Of a stretch of DNA of 64,000 nucleotides, positions 7,460-16,648 are shown piece after piece. Position numbers and translations under genes: made by a program. Source of the DNA: Halohasta litorea (GTDB lineage: Archaea; Halobacteriota; Halobacteria; Halobacteriales; Haloferacaceae); the NCBI RefSeq assembly GCF_024494645.1, contig NZ_JANHDJ010000002.1:62001-126000 (forward strand), given 5' to 3'. The notes beneath the pieces are model-generated. The model was not told the origin of the DNA, did no database searches, and saw only the letters and a program-made list of their open reading frames with translations. How positions within the stretch are numbered: the stretch's first letter is position 1; each line of letters starts with the position of its first letter.

Positions 7460-10315
7460 ATGACCCGGCTCATCGACGGACTGTGCTGGCTGTTCATCGG
7501 TGTCGCCACCGCCGGGCTCGTCCGGCTGACGCTTCCGCTGAATACTGTCTTCGCCCTCGGCCTGCTCGCGGGGGTCGCCATCGGCGGCCTGTACACCGCC
7601 CACAATCGACTGTCGCGGCCAACGCTCGCTACGCTCGTCGTCACGCTGTCGACCGGTCTCATCGTGGCGGCTGTCTCAGTGGCCGTGCTCTCGGCGTGGT
7701 GGCTGCCGTCGATCTGGACGGCGACCATCGGCTACGCCATCGGTATCGTCGCCACCTGGCTGCTGGTGAGCGGGCTCTCGTTCGACGAGCTGGGCGGCTT
7801 TGCCGCCATCGGGGGACTGGTGTTGGCGGTCGCTGGCGGTGCCGCGGGAATCCTCTACGCCCCGGATCTCCGACTGTTCATCGCCGTGCTGTTTGCCGGA
7901 CTCGCTGCCGGGTTCGTGGTGCCGTTCAGCAGCCTGCTGTTCGCGCTGCTCCGGGCCGATTCGCGCGGGCCACGCCGGTCGACCGACGAGAAGCTCACCC
8001 CAGCCACCCGGTTCGGGATCGAGGCGACGGCGATCGCGGCGCTGGCGATCGTCGTCCCCTTCGGCTCGCGGGGAGTTGCGCTGTTCGGCTACGGCAATCT
8101 CAGTGCGTTTCCGCTCGGGCTCGCGGTCGGCACGCTCCTCGGTGTCGGTCCCGTGGCGGTCGCCGGTGGTCGCTCCGAGCGACTCGACCGGCTCCGAAAC
8201 CGGTTCGTCGAGCGCGTCTACCGGCTGCTCGACCGTCTCACGGAGTGGCTCGACCGACGGCGTCGGGAGGGCACCGAACAGGGCCTCGATGAGTCGGCGA
8301 TGGGCAACGACGGCGGCGAAACCGCGGCGGCGGGCGACGATCCCGCCTCGCTGGCGGTCGCCTCCAACTTCGTCGAGGGCGTGGCTACCCGACTGACCGA
8401 CCACGAGTTGGTTATCGAGGCTGCCGAGGAGATCGAATCGCTCGTCGAGGCCAACAGCGGGCTCCAGGACCGCGTCAACCGTCTGTGGACTCGGTTCAGC
8501 GGGACCGTCGCTCGGACGGCCCGAAACTCCGGGCTGGCGCTCCAACTCTCGGCAGCCGAGGAGGCCCGCAGCCAGGGCGACACCGAGCGCGCCCAGTCGC
8601 TAACCGACGCCGCCCTCGAATTCGCCGCGCCGACGATCGGTTCGGTCGCCGCGGCCGTCATCCGCGGTCGGGGAGACGACCGCAGCGTCCTGGACTCCCT
8701 GGCCCCGCTGTTTGCGCGCATCGACCACCTCCTGGGCGAACGGCAGCTCCCCACTGACGATGACGATCCCGAACAGTTTCAGCTGATCCAGACGCTCCTC
8801 GAACGACTGATCGAGGAGGAGGCGGGCGAGGGGTTCGACACCGCGCTATCCCGTATTCGGGCGGCCGCAGCCGACGGCTGGTACTCGGTGCAGGCTGGCG
8901 ATGCGGCCCTCGAAGCCGGGGAGTACCGGCGCGCGCTGGTGGCCTATCTGGCCGGGATCGAGGCCTACCGTCGGGCCTACGACATCGCCGAGGAGTCGAA
9001 GACCGCCGCCACCAACGAGCGGCGGAGTCCCGACAGTTCAAGCGGTCCTGGCGACACTGACACCGACGCCGGTTCCGGCGGTGTCACCGCCTCGGCATCG
9101 ACCTACGCCTCGGAGGCCTCCAGGATCGCCACGGCTATCGAGGCCATCCTCCACGATACGGCGGCGGTCGTCGTCGCGGCCACCGACGATCTCTACGGGG
9201 CCCAGCCGCCGCCGACCGTCGACACCGAGGCCCGCCGAACCATCGTCCGGACGCTCCGCACGCTCCGACAGACCCGCACGCGGGTCGACGCCACCGTGCC
9301 GCCGATCGAGCTGGCCGACAAGCGCTACCAACACGCCGAGATCGCCCGGTCGATCGCCCGACTTCGCCGCCACCTGCGGACTGCCGACGACGCAGCCGCG
9401 TCCGGCAACACCGAAGCGGCGGTCGACCAGTACGAACGCGTCGCCGACCGCCTCGACGTCCTCAGCAACCGCGCGGGGAACAACGGTCTCGCCGAGCTCG
9501 CACGATCCTTAAAAAAGACGGCCGCCGGGATCGGCGCGGTCGCCCGCGAGCCGACGCCGGAGGCCGTCGCCGACCGCCCCGAGCTCTCGGTCCCTTCGAC
9601 CGACGACCACCGGACGCCGGAGGTCGCACCGGTCGGTCAGCGGCTCAGACGGACCTTCTGTCCCCCGGCGTTCGTCGACCTCTGGGAGTTCGTCGGCGAG
9701 GTGGGCGACCATTCGCTGCTCGACATCGCGGGCGAGCCCTACCCCGATCTGGTCGGCTCGGTCGGCGTGGCGCTGTCGGGGCTCGATCCCCTCTACAGCG
9801 AGCCGGACGTCGACTCGCTGCAGGAGTGGGTCTCGGAGCTCACCCTCGACGCGTTGTCGGCGGCCGTCGAGGATGTCGCCGCGGCCCACAGCGAGCTGGT
9901 CGACGGCGAGCCCGCGCCGCCACCGGCCTTTCGGGAGCCACCCGAGGTCCTCCAGGACAGCGACGTGACGACGCTCCCGACCGCCGATGTGGGGGCCTAC
10001 AGCGAGACGTGGCTCGAACGGGCGACCGCGCTGGTCGAGGCTGCCGACCGGATCGAACGCCAGCAGTCGGCCCTCGACGGTTTTGCCGCGCTCGAACCTC
10101 GTATCAGGAAGGCACTCCAGAGCGACGGTAGTCTCGACAGCTCACAGGTCACCGCCGAACTCCTGGAGGTGGCGGCCCACCATCTTTCGGGTGTCGAGTA
10201 CGATTCTGAGGCCGAACTGCTCACGAAGACGGGATCGATCTCGCGGCGTGCCAGTGCTGAGACATCGGCTCCGGTCGACACGGAGCAGCCAGCGCCTTCC
10301 GACAACCAATCCTAG
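7460..10315 (+). CDS. Large multipass membrane protein with cytosolic helical region
   Basis: A protein of 951 residues from ATG 7460; an in-frame extension to 7400 overlaps the lipoprotein and was rejected. The first about 240 residues hold roughly 7-9 hydrophobic helices (LIVAAVSVAVLSAWWLP, FIAVLFAGLAAGFVVPF). The remaining about 700 residues are soluble, acidic and strongly alpha-helical, with coiled-coil-like segments (EIARSIARLRRHLRTADD) and low-complexity linkers. It looks like a membrane-anchored helical scaffold. No catalytic motif is visible and I do not recognise the family. Confidence 0.8.
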   Translation: MTRLIDGLCWLFIGVATAGLVRLTLPLNTVFALGLLAGVAIGGLYTAHNRLSRPTLATLVVTLSTGLIVAAVSVAVLSAWWLPSIWTATIGYAIGIVATWLLVSGLSFDELGGFAAIGGLVLAVAGGAAGILYAPDLRLFIAVLFAGLAAGFVVPFSSLLFALLRADSRGPRRSTDEKLTPATRFGIEATAIAALAIVVPFGSRGVALFGYGNLSAFPLGLAVGTLLGVGPVAVAGGRSERLDRLRNRFVERVYRLLDRLTEWLDRRRREGTEQGLDESAMGNDGGETAAAGDDPASLAVASNFVEGVATRLTDHELVIEAAEEIESLVEANSGLQDRVNRLWTRFSGTVARTARNSGLALQLSAAEEARSQGDTERAQSLTDAALEFAAPTIGSVAAAVIRGRGDDRSVLDSLAPLFARIDHLLGERQLPTDDDDPEQFQLIQTLLERLIEEEAGEGFDTALSRIRAAAADGWYSVQAGDAALEAGEYRRALVAYLAGIEAYRRAYDIAEESKTAATNERRSPDSSSGPGDTDTDAGSGGVTASASTYASEASRIATAIEAILHDTAAVVVAATDDLYGAQPPPTVDTEARRTIVRTLRTLRQTRTRVDATVPPIELADKRYQHAEIARSIARLRRHLRTADDAAASGNTEAAVDQYERVADRLDVLSNRAGNNGLAELARSLKKTAAGIGAVAREPTPEAVADRPELSVPSTDDHRTPEVAPVGQRLRRTFCPPAFVDLWEFVGEVGDHSLLDIAGEPYPDLVGSVGVALSGLDPLYSEPDVDSLQEWVSELTLDALSAAVEDVAAAHSELVDGEPAPPPAFREPPEVLQDSDVTTLPTADVGAYSETWLERATALVEAADRIERQQSALDGFAALEPRIRKALQSDGSLDSSQVTAELLEVAAHHLSGVEYDSEAELLTKTGSISRRASAETSAPVDTEQPAPSDNQS

Positions 10316-10364
10316 GCCAACCGGAGGGCGAATTTTCATTACGTCGAAGCCCCTACAGGGATGT

Positions 10365-10649
10365 ATGGTAGACAAACCAGACTCCGGCCAAATTTTCGGG
10401 ATTCCGTACAACTTCGAGCGCCCCTCGATCGGGCGGATGCTATCGGCCTACTGGCAGCCCGGCAAAGGCATGCTCGTCAAAAAGCCGTTCGGCGTCGGCT
10501 ACACGCTGAACCTCGCCAACTGGCGGTCATTGGCCGTCCTGCTGGTCGCCGGTGGGCTCTACTACCAGGAACGCCGCTCGGGTTCCGCGGACGACACCGA
10601 CGAGGAGGTCGAGGCCGACGAGCCGGTCGAAGTCATCGTCGACGACTAA
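10365..10649 (+). CDS. DUF5808 family membrane-associated protein
   Basis: This 94-residue protein starts MVDKPDSGQIFGIPYNFERP and has the DUF5808 core RPSIGRMLSAYWQPGKGML followed by one hydrophobic helix (WRSLAVLLVAGGLYYQE) and an acidic tail. ATG 10365 was preferred to the out-of-frame ATG 10361. A possible TATA (ATTTTCATT) lies about 30 bases upstream. The function of DUF5808 is unknown. Confidence 0.85.
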   Translation: MVDKPDSGQIFGIPYNFERPSIGRMLSAYWQPGKGMLVKKPFGVGYTLNLANWRSLAVLLVAGGLYYQERRSGSADDTDEEVEADEPVEVIVDD

Positions 10650-10740
10650 CTCTTTTCAACACTCCCGCCGCAGCCGTCTCAGTGCCGTCCCAGCGCCGAA
10701 TCGACCGGATCAGCAACGCTTTGGGCTGTCGACCGACGAC

Positions 10741-10748
10741 GCTTTTGC
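10741..10748 (+). promoter_or_regulatory. TATA box for ITPase gene
   Basis: GCTTTTGC lies 22-29 bases before ATG 10770, the haloarchaeal leaderless arrangement seen repeatedly in this window. Confidence 0.45.
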
Positions 10749-10769
10749 CCGTCGACCGAACCGACGAGT

Positions 10770-11420
10770 ATGCTCCACTACGTGACGACTAACCCCGGCA
10801 AACTCGGGGAAGCCCGCGAGTATCTGGGCGACGAGACGATCACCGACTACGAGTACGACTACACCGAGATTCAAAGCGAGTCGCTCGAAACCATCGCCGC
10901 CGAGGGAGCCCGCGAAGCCTACCGCGAGGTCGGCGAGCCGGTGGTCGTCGACGACTCCGGCCTCTTTATCGAGTCGTTTGATGGCTTTCCGGGCCCCTAC
11001 TCCTCGTATGTCGAAGACAAGCTCAGCATTGAGACGGTGTGGGACCTCGCCCAAATCGTCGACGACCGTGCGGCGTCGTTCCGGTGTGTGATGGCCTACT
11101 GCGATGGCGAGCCGTTTGCAGCCTCACCCGATCCCGTCGACCGGGAAGATCGCGCGGCCGCTGCCGCAGAGGACTCCGCTGCAGCAGCCAGCGGTGCCGA
11201 AAGCGACAGCGAAGCAGACGAATCGCTCCCGGTGAAACTGTTCGTCGGCTCGGTCCGCGGCACGATCGTCGAACCGCGGGGAACGGGCGGCTTTGGCTAC
11301 GATCCGATCTTCGAACACGACGGGACGACGTTCGCCGAACTCAGTTCCGAGGAAAAAAACGCCCTCTCACACCGCGGTCGCGCGCTGGCGAAGTTCGCCG
11401 ACTGGTACGCCCAACGGTAG
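10770..11420 (+). CDS. Non-canonical purine NTP pyrophosphatase (RdgB/HAM1)
   Basis: This enzyme hydrolyses ITP, dITP and XTP to monophosphates and so cleans the nucleotide pool. Family motifs are TTNPGKLGEAR (residue 6), VDDSGLFIESFDGFPGPYS (60-78), GGFGYDPIF (173-181) and SHRGRALAKF near the C-terminus. Residues of about 117-152 form an Ala/Glu/Asp-rich insertion in a surface loop, absent from typical 185-residue members and explaining the 216-residue length. In many haloarchaea this gene follows kae1-bud32; here three genes intervene. Confidence 0.95.
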   Translation: MLHYVTTNPGKLGEAREYLGDETITDYEYDYTEIQSESLETIAAEGAREAYREVGEPVVVDDSGLFIESFDGFPGPYSSYVEDKLSIETVWDLAQIVDDRAASFRCVMAYCDGEPFAASPDPVDREDRAAAAAEDSAAAASGAESDSEADESLPVKLFVGSVRGTIVEPRGTGGFGYDPIFEHDGTTFAELSSEEKNALSHRGRALAKFADWYAQR

Positions 11421-11693
11421 GTACCGATCGTCTCGCTGAACCTCCCAGCCGCCTGTTCTTCATCAATATTATACGTAATCTGATGTATCTATACTGTCGG
11501 TGCCATGATATCAAACACCCTTCAACCGGGCCGCAGTCTTGCTATGGGTCAGTGACACAGGGGTTATCTGGTTACACTTATGTCCGGAAAGCGATATAAG
11601 ATGCTAGCCTGTATGGGGTACTGTAATGCAACGACGATCTACGCACGGGCAGCATCGGTTCGAACTGAGTGCCGGAACCGCGGTGAGTGCCTG

Positions 11694-12110
11694 ATGATGT
11701 TCGAAGCCGCAGGCGCAGCCGAACTGTTTTTGCTGGCACGGATTCTCTTCGGCGGCGTCCTCGCGTTCACCGGACTGAACCACTTCATGGATACTGATTC
11801 GATGGCTGGCTACGCCGAGTTCAAAGGCCTCCCGGCCCCACGCGCATCGGTCCTGCTGAGCGGCGGCCTCCTGATCTTCGGCGGGCTCTCGCTGGTCGCT
11901 GGCATCTATCCCACCATCGGGGCGGGCGCACTTGCGGTCTTCCTGTTGGCCTCGGGCATCGCCATGCACGACTTCTGGGCTGTCGACGAGGAAGACGCCC
12001 AAACCGAGATGACGCAGTTCCTGAAAAACGTCTACGGGACGGGGGCTGCGGTCGCCTTCCTTATCGTCGCCACCGTGCCGTGGCCGTACGCGCTCAACAT
12101 CGGCCTCTAA
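11694..12110 (+). CDS. DoxX family membrane protein
   Basis: This 138-residue protein has four hydrophobic helices, with LLARILFGGVLAFTGLNHF, the YAEFKGLPAP loop and LSGGLLIFGGLSLVAGIYP typical of the DoxX/DoxD family. Start ATG 11694 (or 11697) was chosen because the upstream extension to 11580 is hydrophilic and family members begin just before the first helix. DoxX proteins are linked to membrane redox or thiol stress, but substrate is not established. The 273 bases upstream contain AT-rich DNA and no gene that I can support. Confidence 0.88.
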   Translation: MMFEAAGAAELFLLARILFGGVLAFTGLNHFMDTDSMAGYAEFKGLPAPRASVLLSGGLLIFGGLSLVAGIYPTIGAGALAVFLLASGIAMHDFWAVDEEDAQTEMTQFLKNVYGTGAAVAFLIVATVPWPYALNIGL

Positions 12111-12165
12111 GGTTCGAACGGTAGTTGACGGCTACTTTTAAACTAATTATACCGACACCCCGAGG

Positions 12166-12768
12166 CTACGCTCGCGGGTCGCGGTCGGGGCCGGGATACT
12201 CGCCGGACTGTTCGGCCGCATAGAGGCTCTCGGGATCGAACAGCAGTGTGAACGCGTCGGGCTGGCGGAGGCTGACCGGAAACCGGTTGTGGAGTGCCGC
12301 TCCGGCCGCCGAACCGGTGAGTTCCTCGTCGAAGGCGAGCAGATGCATCGCGCCGCCGCGGTAGGCAGAGGCTACCGCCGGATGATCCCCGGCGGGCTGG
12401 TCGACCGGCTCGCGCCACGCTTCGATGCAGTCGCGCCAGTCGGCGGCCAGCGACCGGTCGGCCACCGACTCGATGACCGCCTCGGCCTCAGCGAGCAACT
12501 GGTCGCTGGCGACCAGCGTCGTCCAGGAGTGCTGGCGGAGGAGATCGAGTGCAGCTCTCGCCTCGCCGTCGAGACAGCAATCCGCCGCCAACACGTCGGC
12601 GTCGGCGACGATTCGCGTCGGACTTGGCTCCGGTGGGTCGCTGACCGTTCCCGTCCCGTCGGCGGAGCCGTCACTCTCGCTGGCTGTGCGGTGGGCGGCG
12701 AGAGCCTCCCTGATATCCGCGAGGGTCACGCCTTCAGGGGCCTGTGCGAAGCAGTCGGCCCAGCTCAT
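12166..12768 (-). CDS. PIN-like nuclease-fold protein (DUF7384-like)
   Basis: This 200-residue acidic protein has a variable N-terminal 45 residues followed by a PIN-like core: ADADVLAAD near residue 55, conserved acid in LAEAEAVIE near residue 95, PAGDHPAVASAYRGGAMHLLAFDEEL near residue 128 and the terminal YPGPDRDPRA. PIN domains are metal-dependent RNases; the acidic positions are retained, but activity is not proven. Its ATG overlaps the TGA of the TrkA-N gene by four bases, showing translational coupling. I believe the family has been catalogued as DUF7384, from memory. Confidence 0.75.
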   Translation of the reverse strand: MSWADCFAQAPEGVTLADIREALAAHRTASESDGSADGTGTVSDPPEPSPTRIVADADVLAADCCLDGEARAALDLLRQHSWTTLVASDQLLAEAEAVIESVADRSLAADWRDCIEAWREPVDQPAGDHPAVASAYRGGAMHLLAFDEELTGSAAGAALHNRFPVSLRQPDAFTLLFDPESLYAAEQSGEYPGPDRDPRA

Positions 12769-13424
12769 TCCGCACCGAGCAGGAGCGATTCGGCCTCGTC
12801 GATGGCCTCCTGTTCGGTGACGAGCGCCAGCCGGTCGCCAGCCTCGACGGTCGTCGTCGGCAGCGGAATCGTCATCGGATCGCGCTCCCGGCCGTGGGCA
12901 TACAGCCGGGCGGCCGACGGGAGGTCGATCTCCGAGATTCGCTTCCCGACCACCGGCGAGTCGTGGTCGACCGTAAACACCGTCAGCTGGAGCTGTTCGG
13001 TCAGGTCGCCGATCGCATTGAGGCTCCCGCCGAGGAGGGCGGTTTTGGCCCCGGCCGCGCCGAGGCGCTGGGGGTAGATGACCTCGTCGGCATCGGTGAC
13101 GTAGGTTTCGTAGACATCAGTGCTCACGTCCTCGCTGATCCGCATTACGGTCCGGCAGCCGTACTCCTTCCCGATGAGACAGATCTGGTGATTGATGTCG
13201 ACGTCGCCGGTGATCCCGCCGAGGGCATCGGCGTTTTCGATGCCCGCTTCTTTTAAAACCGACTCGTCGGTGCCATCCCCTTCGACGACGGTCAGCCCCT
13301 GCTCACGGGCACGTTCAACCTTGAGGTGGTCGTTGTCGACCACTACCACGTCGTATCCCTCCTCGGCGAGCACACGGGCAGTGCGGGAGCCGACACGACC
13401 GTAGCCAACGACAATGATTTGCAT
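12765..13424 (-). CDS. TrkA-N/RCK potassium-channel regulatory protein
   Basis: This 219-residue NAD-binding protein starts MQIIVVGYGRVGSRTARVL, the GxGxxG Rossmann signature, with EGDGTDESVLKEAGIENAD in the nucleotide-binding half (about 1-130) and a TrkA-C domain (about 140-215, IPLPTTTVEAGDRLALV). Such proteins gate K+ uptake or efflux systems. ATG 13424 was preferred over GTG 13430. The overlap with the PIN-like gene indicates an operon. No Trk channel gene is adjacent. Confidence 0.9.
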   Translation of the reverse strand: MQIIVVGYGRVGSRTARVLAEEGYDVVVVDNDHLKVERAREQGLTVVEGDGTDESVLKEAGIENADALGGITGDVDINHQICLIGKEYGCRTVMRISEDVSTDVYETYVTDADEVIYPQRLGAAGAKTALLGGSLNAIGDLTEQLQLTVFTVDHDSPVVGKRISEIDLPSAARLYAHGRERDPMTIPLPTTTVEAGDRLALVTEQEAIDEAESLLLGAE

Positions 13425-13480
13425 ACACACAGTAGAACCGTCGAGCGCAAAAAGGTGTGTCCCCGTCGGCGGGTCGGCAA

Positions 13481-14077
13481 CTACAGCTCGACCGGCTCGT
13501 TTTCGGGGCGGCTCAACAGCTGCGACAGCGTCTCGTTGACCTGCGAGGGGTTGGGAACAGCATTGAATTCGATATTCAGCGTGTCGCTACCCGCGGTGTA
13601 GGCGACCACGTCGCCGTAGCCGAGAAATCGCTCCAGGATCGACTGGGAGAGTTGGGTGTTCTGGATGCGGGCGAGCCGGATCTGGTCGACGTCCAGCGAG
13701 ACGAACCCGCGTTTGATGTACACCTGCGTCGAGGTGATCACATAGCGCACACGGTACCATCGCAGCAGCACGACCGCCAGTATCGAGAGCGCACCGAGCG
13801 GCGGCAGGAGTCGGACGACCGCCGGAACCCCGTCGACGACCGAATCGAGCGCCCCAACGGCGAGTGCGCCGCCGATCCCGACGACAACCGCAACCAGGAG
13901 CTGTGGTGTGATCGTAAACAGTGATGGTCGGCCGGTCCATTCGATCCGCTCGTCGCCCGAGAGGGTGAGCCAGTCGGCCGACGCGACGCGTTCGGAGGAG
14001 GGCATTCGGAGTCGACTGTCGGTCCGCATGCTATTCGGTGTTCGTACCGGTCGGATTGTCGACTGGTCAGCGGTCAT
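13481..14077 (-). CDS. PH domain-containing membrane protein (bPH2)
   Basis: This 198-residue protein has a charged N-terminus with ERIEWTGRPSLFTITPQ, two hydrophobic helices (LLVAVVVGIGGALAVGALD and LSILAVVLLRW), then a bacterial PH domain (about 105-190) recognisable by YRVRYVITSTQVYIKRGFVS, DQIRLARIQNTQ and GYGDVVAYTAG. Members are membrane-associated with unknown ligand. Several in-frame ATGs (14077, 14029, 14005) are possible starts. It follows the upstream gene by 15 bases. Confidence 0.88.
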   Translation of the reverse strand: MTADQSTIRPVRTPNSMRTDSRLRMPSSERVASADWLTLSGDERIEWTGRPSLFTITPQLLVAVVVGIGGALAVGALDSVVDGVPAVVRLLPPLGALSILAVVLLRWYRVRYVITSTQVYIKRGFVSLDVDQIRLARIQNTQLSQSILERFLGYGDVVAYTAGSDTLNIEFNAVPNPSQVNETLSQLLSRPENEPVEL

Positions 14078-14092
14078 CTGTCTTAGGTTCGA

Positions 14093-14971
14093 TCAGGTCC
14101 GTTCCTCGAAGGCCGCAAGGACGACCACATGGCCGCCCGAATCGAGCGCTCCGACGGCGTAGGCGGTGGGGTACCAGCCCGCAGTGGGGTAACGATCGGG
14201 TTGGGCGACCGGTCGGCGATCGACGGCGCTGAGTCCCCGCAGGTGCTCGACGGTCACCATCGGCTCGACGAAGTGGAGTTCGGGGCCCGCCGAGTCGTCG
14301 ACGTCGGCAGCGCCCCAGATGAGCGTGTTGGAGAACTCCCCGTCGTTGAATTCGGGCGTCTCTGCCGGAGCGAGGTGGGCTCCCATCTTCGGGATAACCG
14401 CGCCGTCTTCGGCCAGCATATACCCCTCGGGAACGATTCGGTCGGGTAGCTCGTCGATCACGCCCTTGTCGATAGTCGACACCGTGTCGGGACTCTCGAA
14501 GTGGAAATGAAAGTCGAAGTGTGGGACGTTCCAGACACCTCTCGGCGGGTGGCCCTCGGGATTCCAGCCGAAGCCGACGTGGTCGAACGGCGGCGGGGCC
14601 GCCTCGGGCAGCGGGAGCCGAAATGGCAGCGACCACAGCCCCTGATGGTCGACGCTTCGGTCGTTCGCAGCCACGTCGTCGGCTGTTGGCAATCCCTCGA
14701 GCGCGCCCGCCGAGAGGTGGACACCGACGGACGTCGGTTTGCCATCGGCTGTGGTTGTGACGAAGCTACTCAGGTCACCATTGCCGAGCGATCGGGTCTT
14801 GGATCGGTGTATCGTCGCTGTCGACGCACTCTCCCCTGCTTCGGCCACCGTCGACGAACTGAGGACGCTCGTGCCACCGACAACAGCCCCAGCAGTTCGC
14901 AGAACGGTCCGTCTGTGAGTCGTGAAAACCGAGGTTCGGGACACACCTCTGCGTGTCCTCGTCCGCCGCAT
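14093..14971 (-). CDS. Tat-exported protein, DUF5602/TTHB210-like
   Basis: A 292-residue protein with a twin-arginine signal near residues 20-45 (HRRTVLRTAG, then SSSTVAEAGE). The mature domain contains the unusual histidine-rich motif VPHFDFHFHFES near residue 150 and GYMLAEDG and YPTAGWYPTAYAVG later. The PHFDFHF motif is characteristic of DUF5602 (from memory), an exported family possibly binding metal. It is 31 bases downstream of a BBE-type FAD oxidase on the same strand, suggesting an operon and perhaps a shared oxidative function, which is inference. Confidence 0.75.
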   Translation of the reverse strand: MRRTRTRRGVSRTSVFTTHRRTVLRTAGAVVGGTSVLSSSTVAEAGESASTATIHRSKTRSLGNGDLSSFVTTTADGKPTSVGVHLSAGALEGLPTADDVAANDRSVDHQGLWSLPFRLPLPEAAPPPFDHVGFGWNPEGHPPRGVWNVPHFDFHFHFESPDTVSTIDKGVIDELPDRIVPEGYMLAEDGAVIPKMGAHLAPAETPEFNDGEFSNTLIWGAADVDDSAGPELHFVEPMVTVEHLRGLSAVDRRPVAQPDRYPTAGWYPTAYAVGALDSGGHVVVLAAFEERT

Positions 14972-15002
14972 TGAACGTTTAGTCGCCTATCGAAACTGTT
15001 GG

Positions 15003-16463
15003 TTAGGCCGAGTCGACGCCGCCATCGGTGGCTGGCTCGCCGTTTCCGCCGTCGGCCGCCGGGGCTGGCTCGACGTTCTGGTTGACCCGGAACACGTTGT
15101 CGGGGTCGTATTTCGCCTTTAGCTCGGCCAGCCGTGCGTAGTTGTCGCGGTAGGCCAGCGACTCCTCGCCGTCGGCCTCGCTGATGAAGTTGACGTAGAC
15201 CCCGCCGGTCGCATGCGGGGCCATCTCCGCGAAGAACTTCCGAGCCCACTGGATACAGTCGTCGTCCATGGCGGGGTCCTCCCAGCGGGTGTGGACGTTC
15301 ATCATGTACCGCGTCTCGCGGTGAGGGTAGGCCATCGCCTCGGGGTCGACGCGTTCGGTCGCGCCGCCGATCTGACCGAAGAAGATCTCCGAGAGTTCCG
15401 TCGGGAGATCCGCCGCGTAGTCGACGGCGATGTCGATCGCCTCGTCCGACAGCTCGGCGAAGTTGTGTGACTTCCAGTAGTTCCGTGCGCCGGGCTCCAA
15501 CAGCGGGTCGAACGACTGCTGGAACTCGGTGTACTGATGGGGTGTGATGGCGTCCGCAATCGGGGTGCCGAACTCCCGCAGCGGGGCGAGGACGGCTTCG
15601 CCATCGACCATCTCGCCCGCGTAGAACGCTACGAGAATGAGGACGTTCGTCCCATGGACCGATTCATCGAGGAACGGTAGCGGCGGGGCCTTTCGCAACA
15701 CCAACCAGACCACGCAATCCTCGGGCGACTCCCGGTTGAAATCTCGGACAAACCGCATCACCTCACGAGCGTCTTCGTGCGCGTACACGAGTGGACCGCA
15801 GAGCACCTCGGGACCGACCGGGTGAAGATCGAACTCGAAGTTGGTGACGACGCCGAAGTTGCCGCTGCCGCCGCGGACCGCCCAGAAGAGGTCGGGGTTC
15901 GTCTCCTCGCTGGCGTGAACGAACTCGCCGTCGGCGGTGACGAGGTCGACCGACCGGAGGTTGTCGATCGTCATCCCGTACTTGCGGCTGAGCCAGCCGC
16001 CGCCCCCGCCGAGTGTGAGCCCCGCGATCCCGGTCGTGGAGTTGATGCCGGTGGGGACTGCGAGGCCGAACGCCTGTGTTTCGTGGTCGACGTCCGCCAG
16101 CAGCGCACCGGCCTCGACGCGGGCGGTCCGGGCCTTTGGGTCGACGACGACCGACCGCATTTGCGAGCAGTCGACGACGATCCCGTCGTCACAGACCGCG
16201 TTGCCGGCGATGTGGTGACCGCCGCCGCGGACCGCCACCGGGAGCTCCTGCTCGCGGCCGAAGTCGACCGCAGCCATCACGTCGCTGACGCCCGCACAGC
16301 GGGCGATGACGGCTGGATACTTGTCGATCATCCCGTTCCAGACGGCACGGGCGTCGTCGTAGTCCTCGTCGTCGGGCAGGATGAGATCTCCTCGGAAGCC
16401 GGTTCGGAGCGTTGTGACCGTCGACTCGCTGTCGCTGTTGGGTGTGGGGGCAGTGCGTGACAT
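15003..16463 (-). CDS. FAD-binding oxidase, berberine-bridge-enzyme type
   Basis: A 486-residue flavoprotein. The FAD-binding type 4 domain (about 45-215) has RGGGHHIAGNAVCDDG, whose first His is the usual 8-alpha covalent FAD ligand, and GLTLGGGGGWLSRKYG. The cysteine that forms the second covalent FAD bond in plant enzymes is replaced in GIAGLTLGGG, so monocovalent FAD is predicted. The BBE domain is at the C-terminus (YRDNYARLAELKAKYDPDNV). Such enzymes oxidise sugars, alcohols or phenolics with O2; the substrate is unknown. Family-normal length. Confidence 0.93.
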   Translation of the reverse strand: MSRTAPTPNSDSESTVTTLRTGFRGDLILPDDEDYDDARAVWNGMIDKYPAVIARCAGVSDVMAAVDFGREQELPVAVRGGGHHIAGNAVCDDGIVVDCSQMRSVVVDPKARTARVEAGALLADVDHETQAFGLAVPTGINSTTGIAGLTLGGGGGWLSRKYGMTIDNLRSVDLVTADGEFVHASEETNPDLFWAVRGGSGNFGVVTNFEFDLHPVGPEVLCGPLVYAHEDAREVMRFVRDFNRESPEDCVVWLVLRKAPPLPFLDESVHGTNVLILVAFYAGEMVDGEAVLAPLREFGTPIADAITPHQYTEFQQSFDPLLEPGARNYWKSHNFAELSDEAIDIAVDYAADLPTELSEIFFGQIGGATERVDPEAMAYPHRETRYMMNVHTRWEDPAMDDDCIQWARKFFAEMAPHATGGVYVNFISEADGEESLAYRDNYARLAELKAKYDPDNVFRVNQNVEPAPAADGGNGEPATDGGVDSA

Positions 16464-16648
16464 GGGGGTTCCTACCGCGAGAAACGTTTCTACAGCTCAT
16501 AGTGATATAGTGTACCATACGTACTGTTGGTGACTGGAGAGCGGTTTATATCGCCCGACAGCGGTTCGATGGCTCCGATATAGAGACCGGATCCGTCACG
16601 CACTGGCCGTCGACCGACCACCTGTTGTCGCCCGCCGTGAACAGGGCG

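Noticed and set aside
11640-11690. Possible tRNA T-arm (GGTTCGAAC)
   Set aside because: The flanking bases do not form T-stem or acceptor pairs, and no anticodon arm is found.
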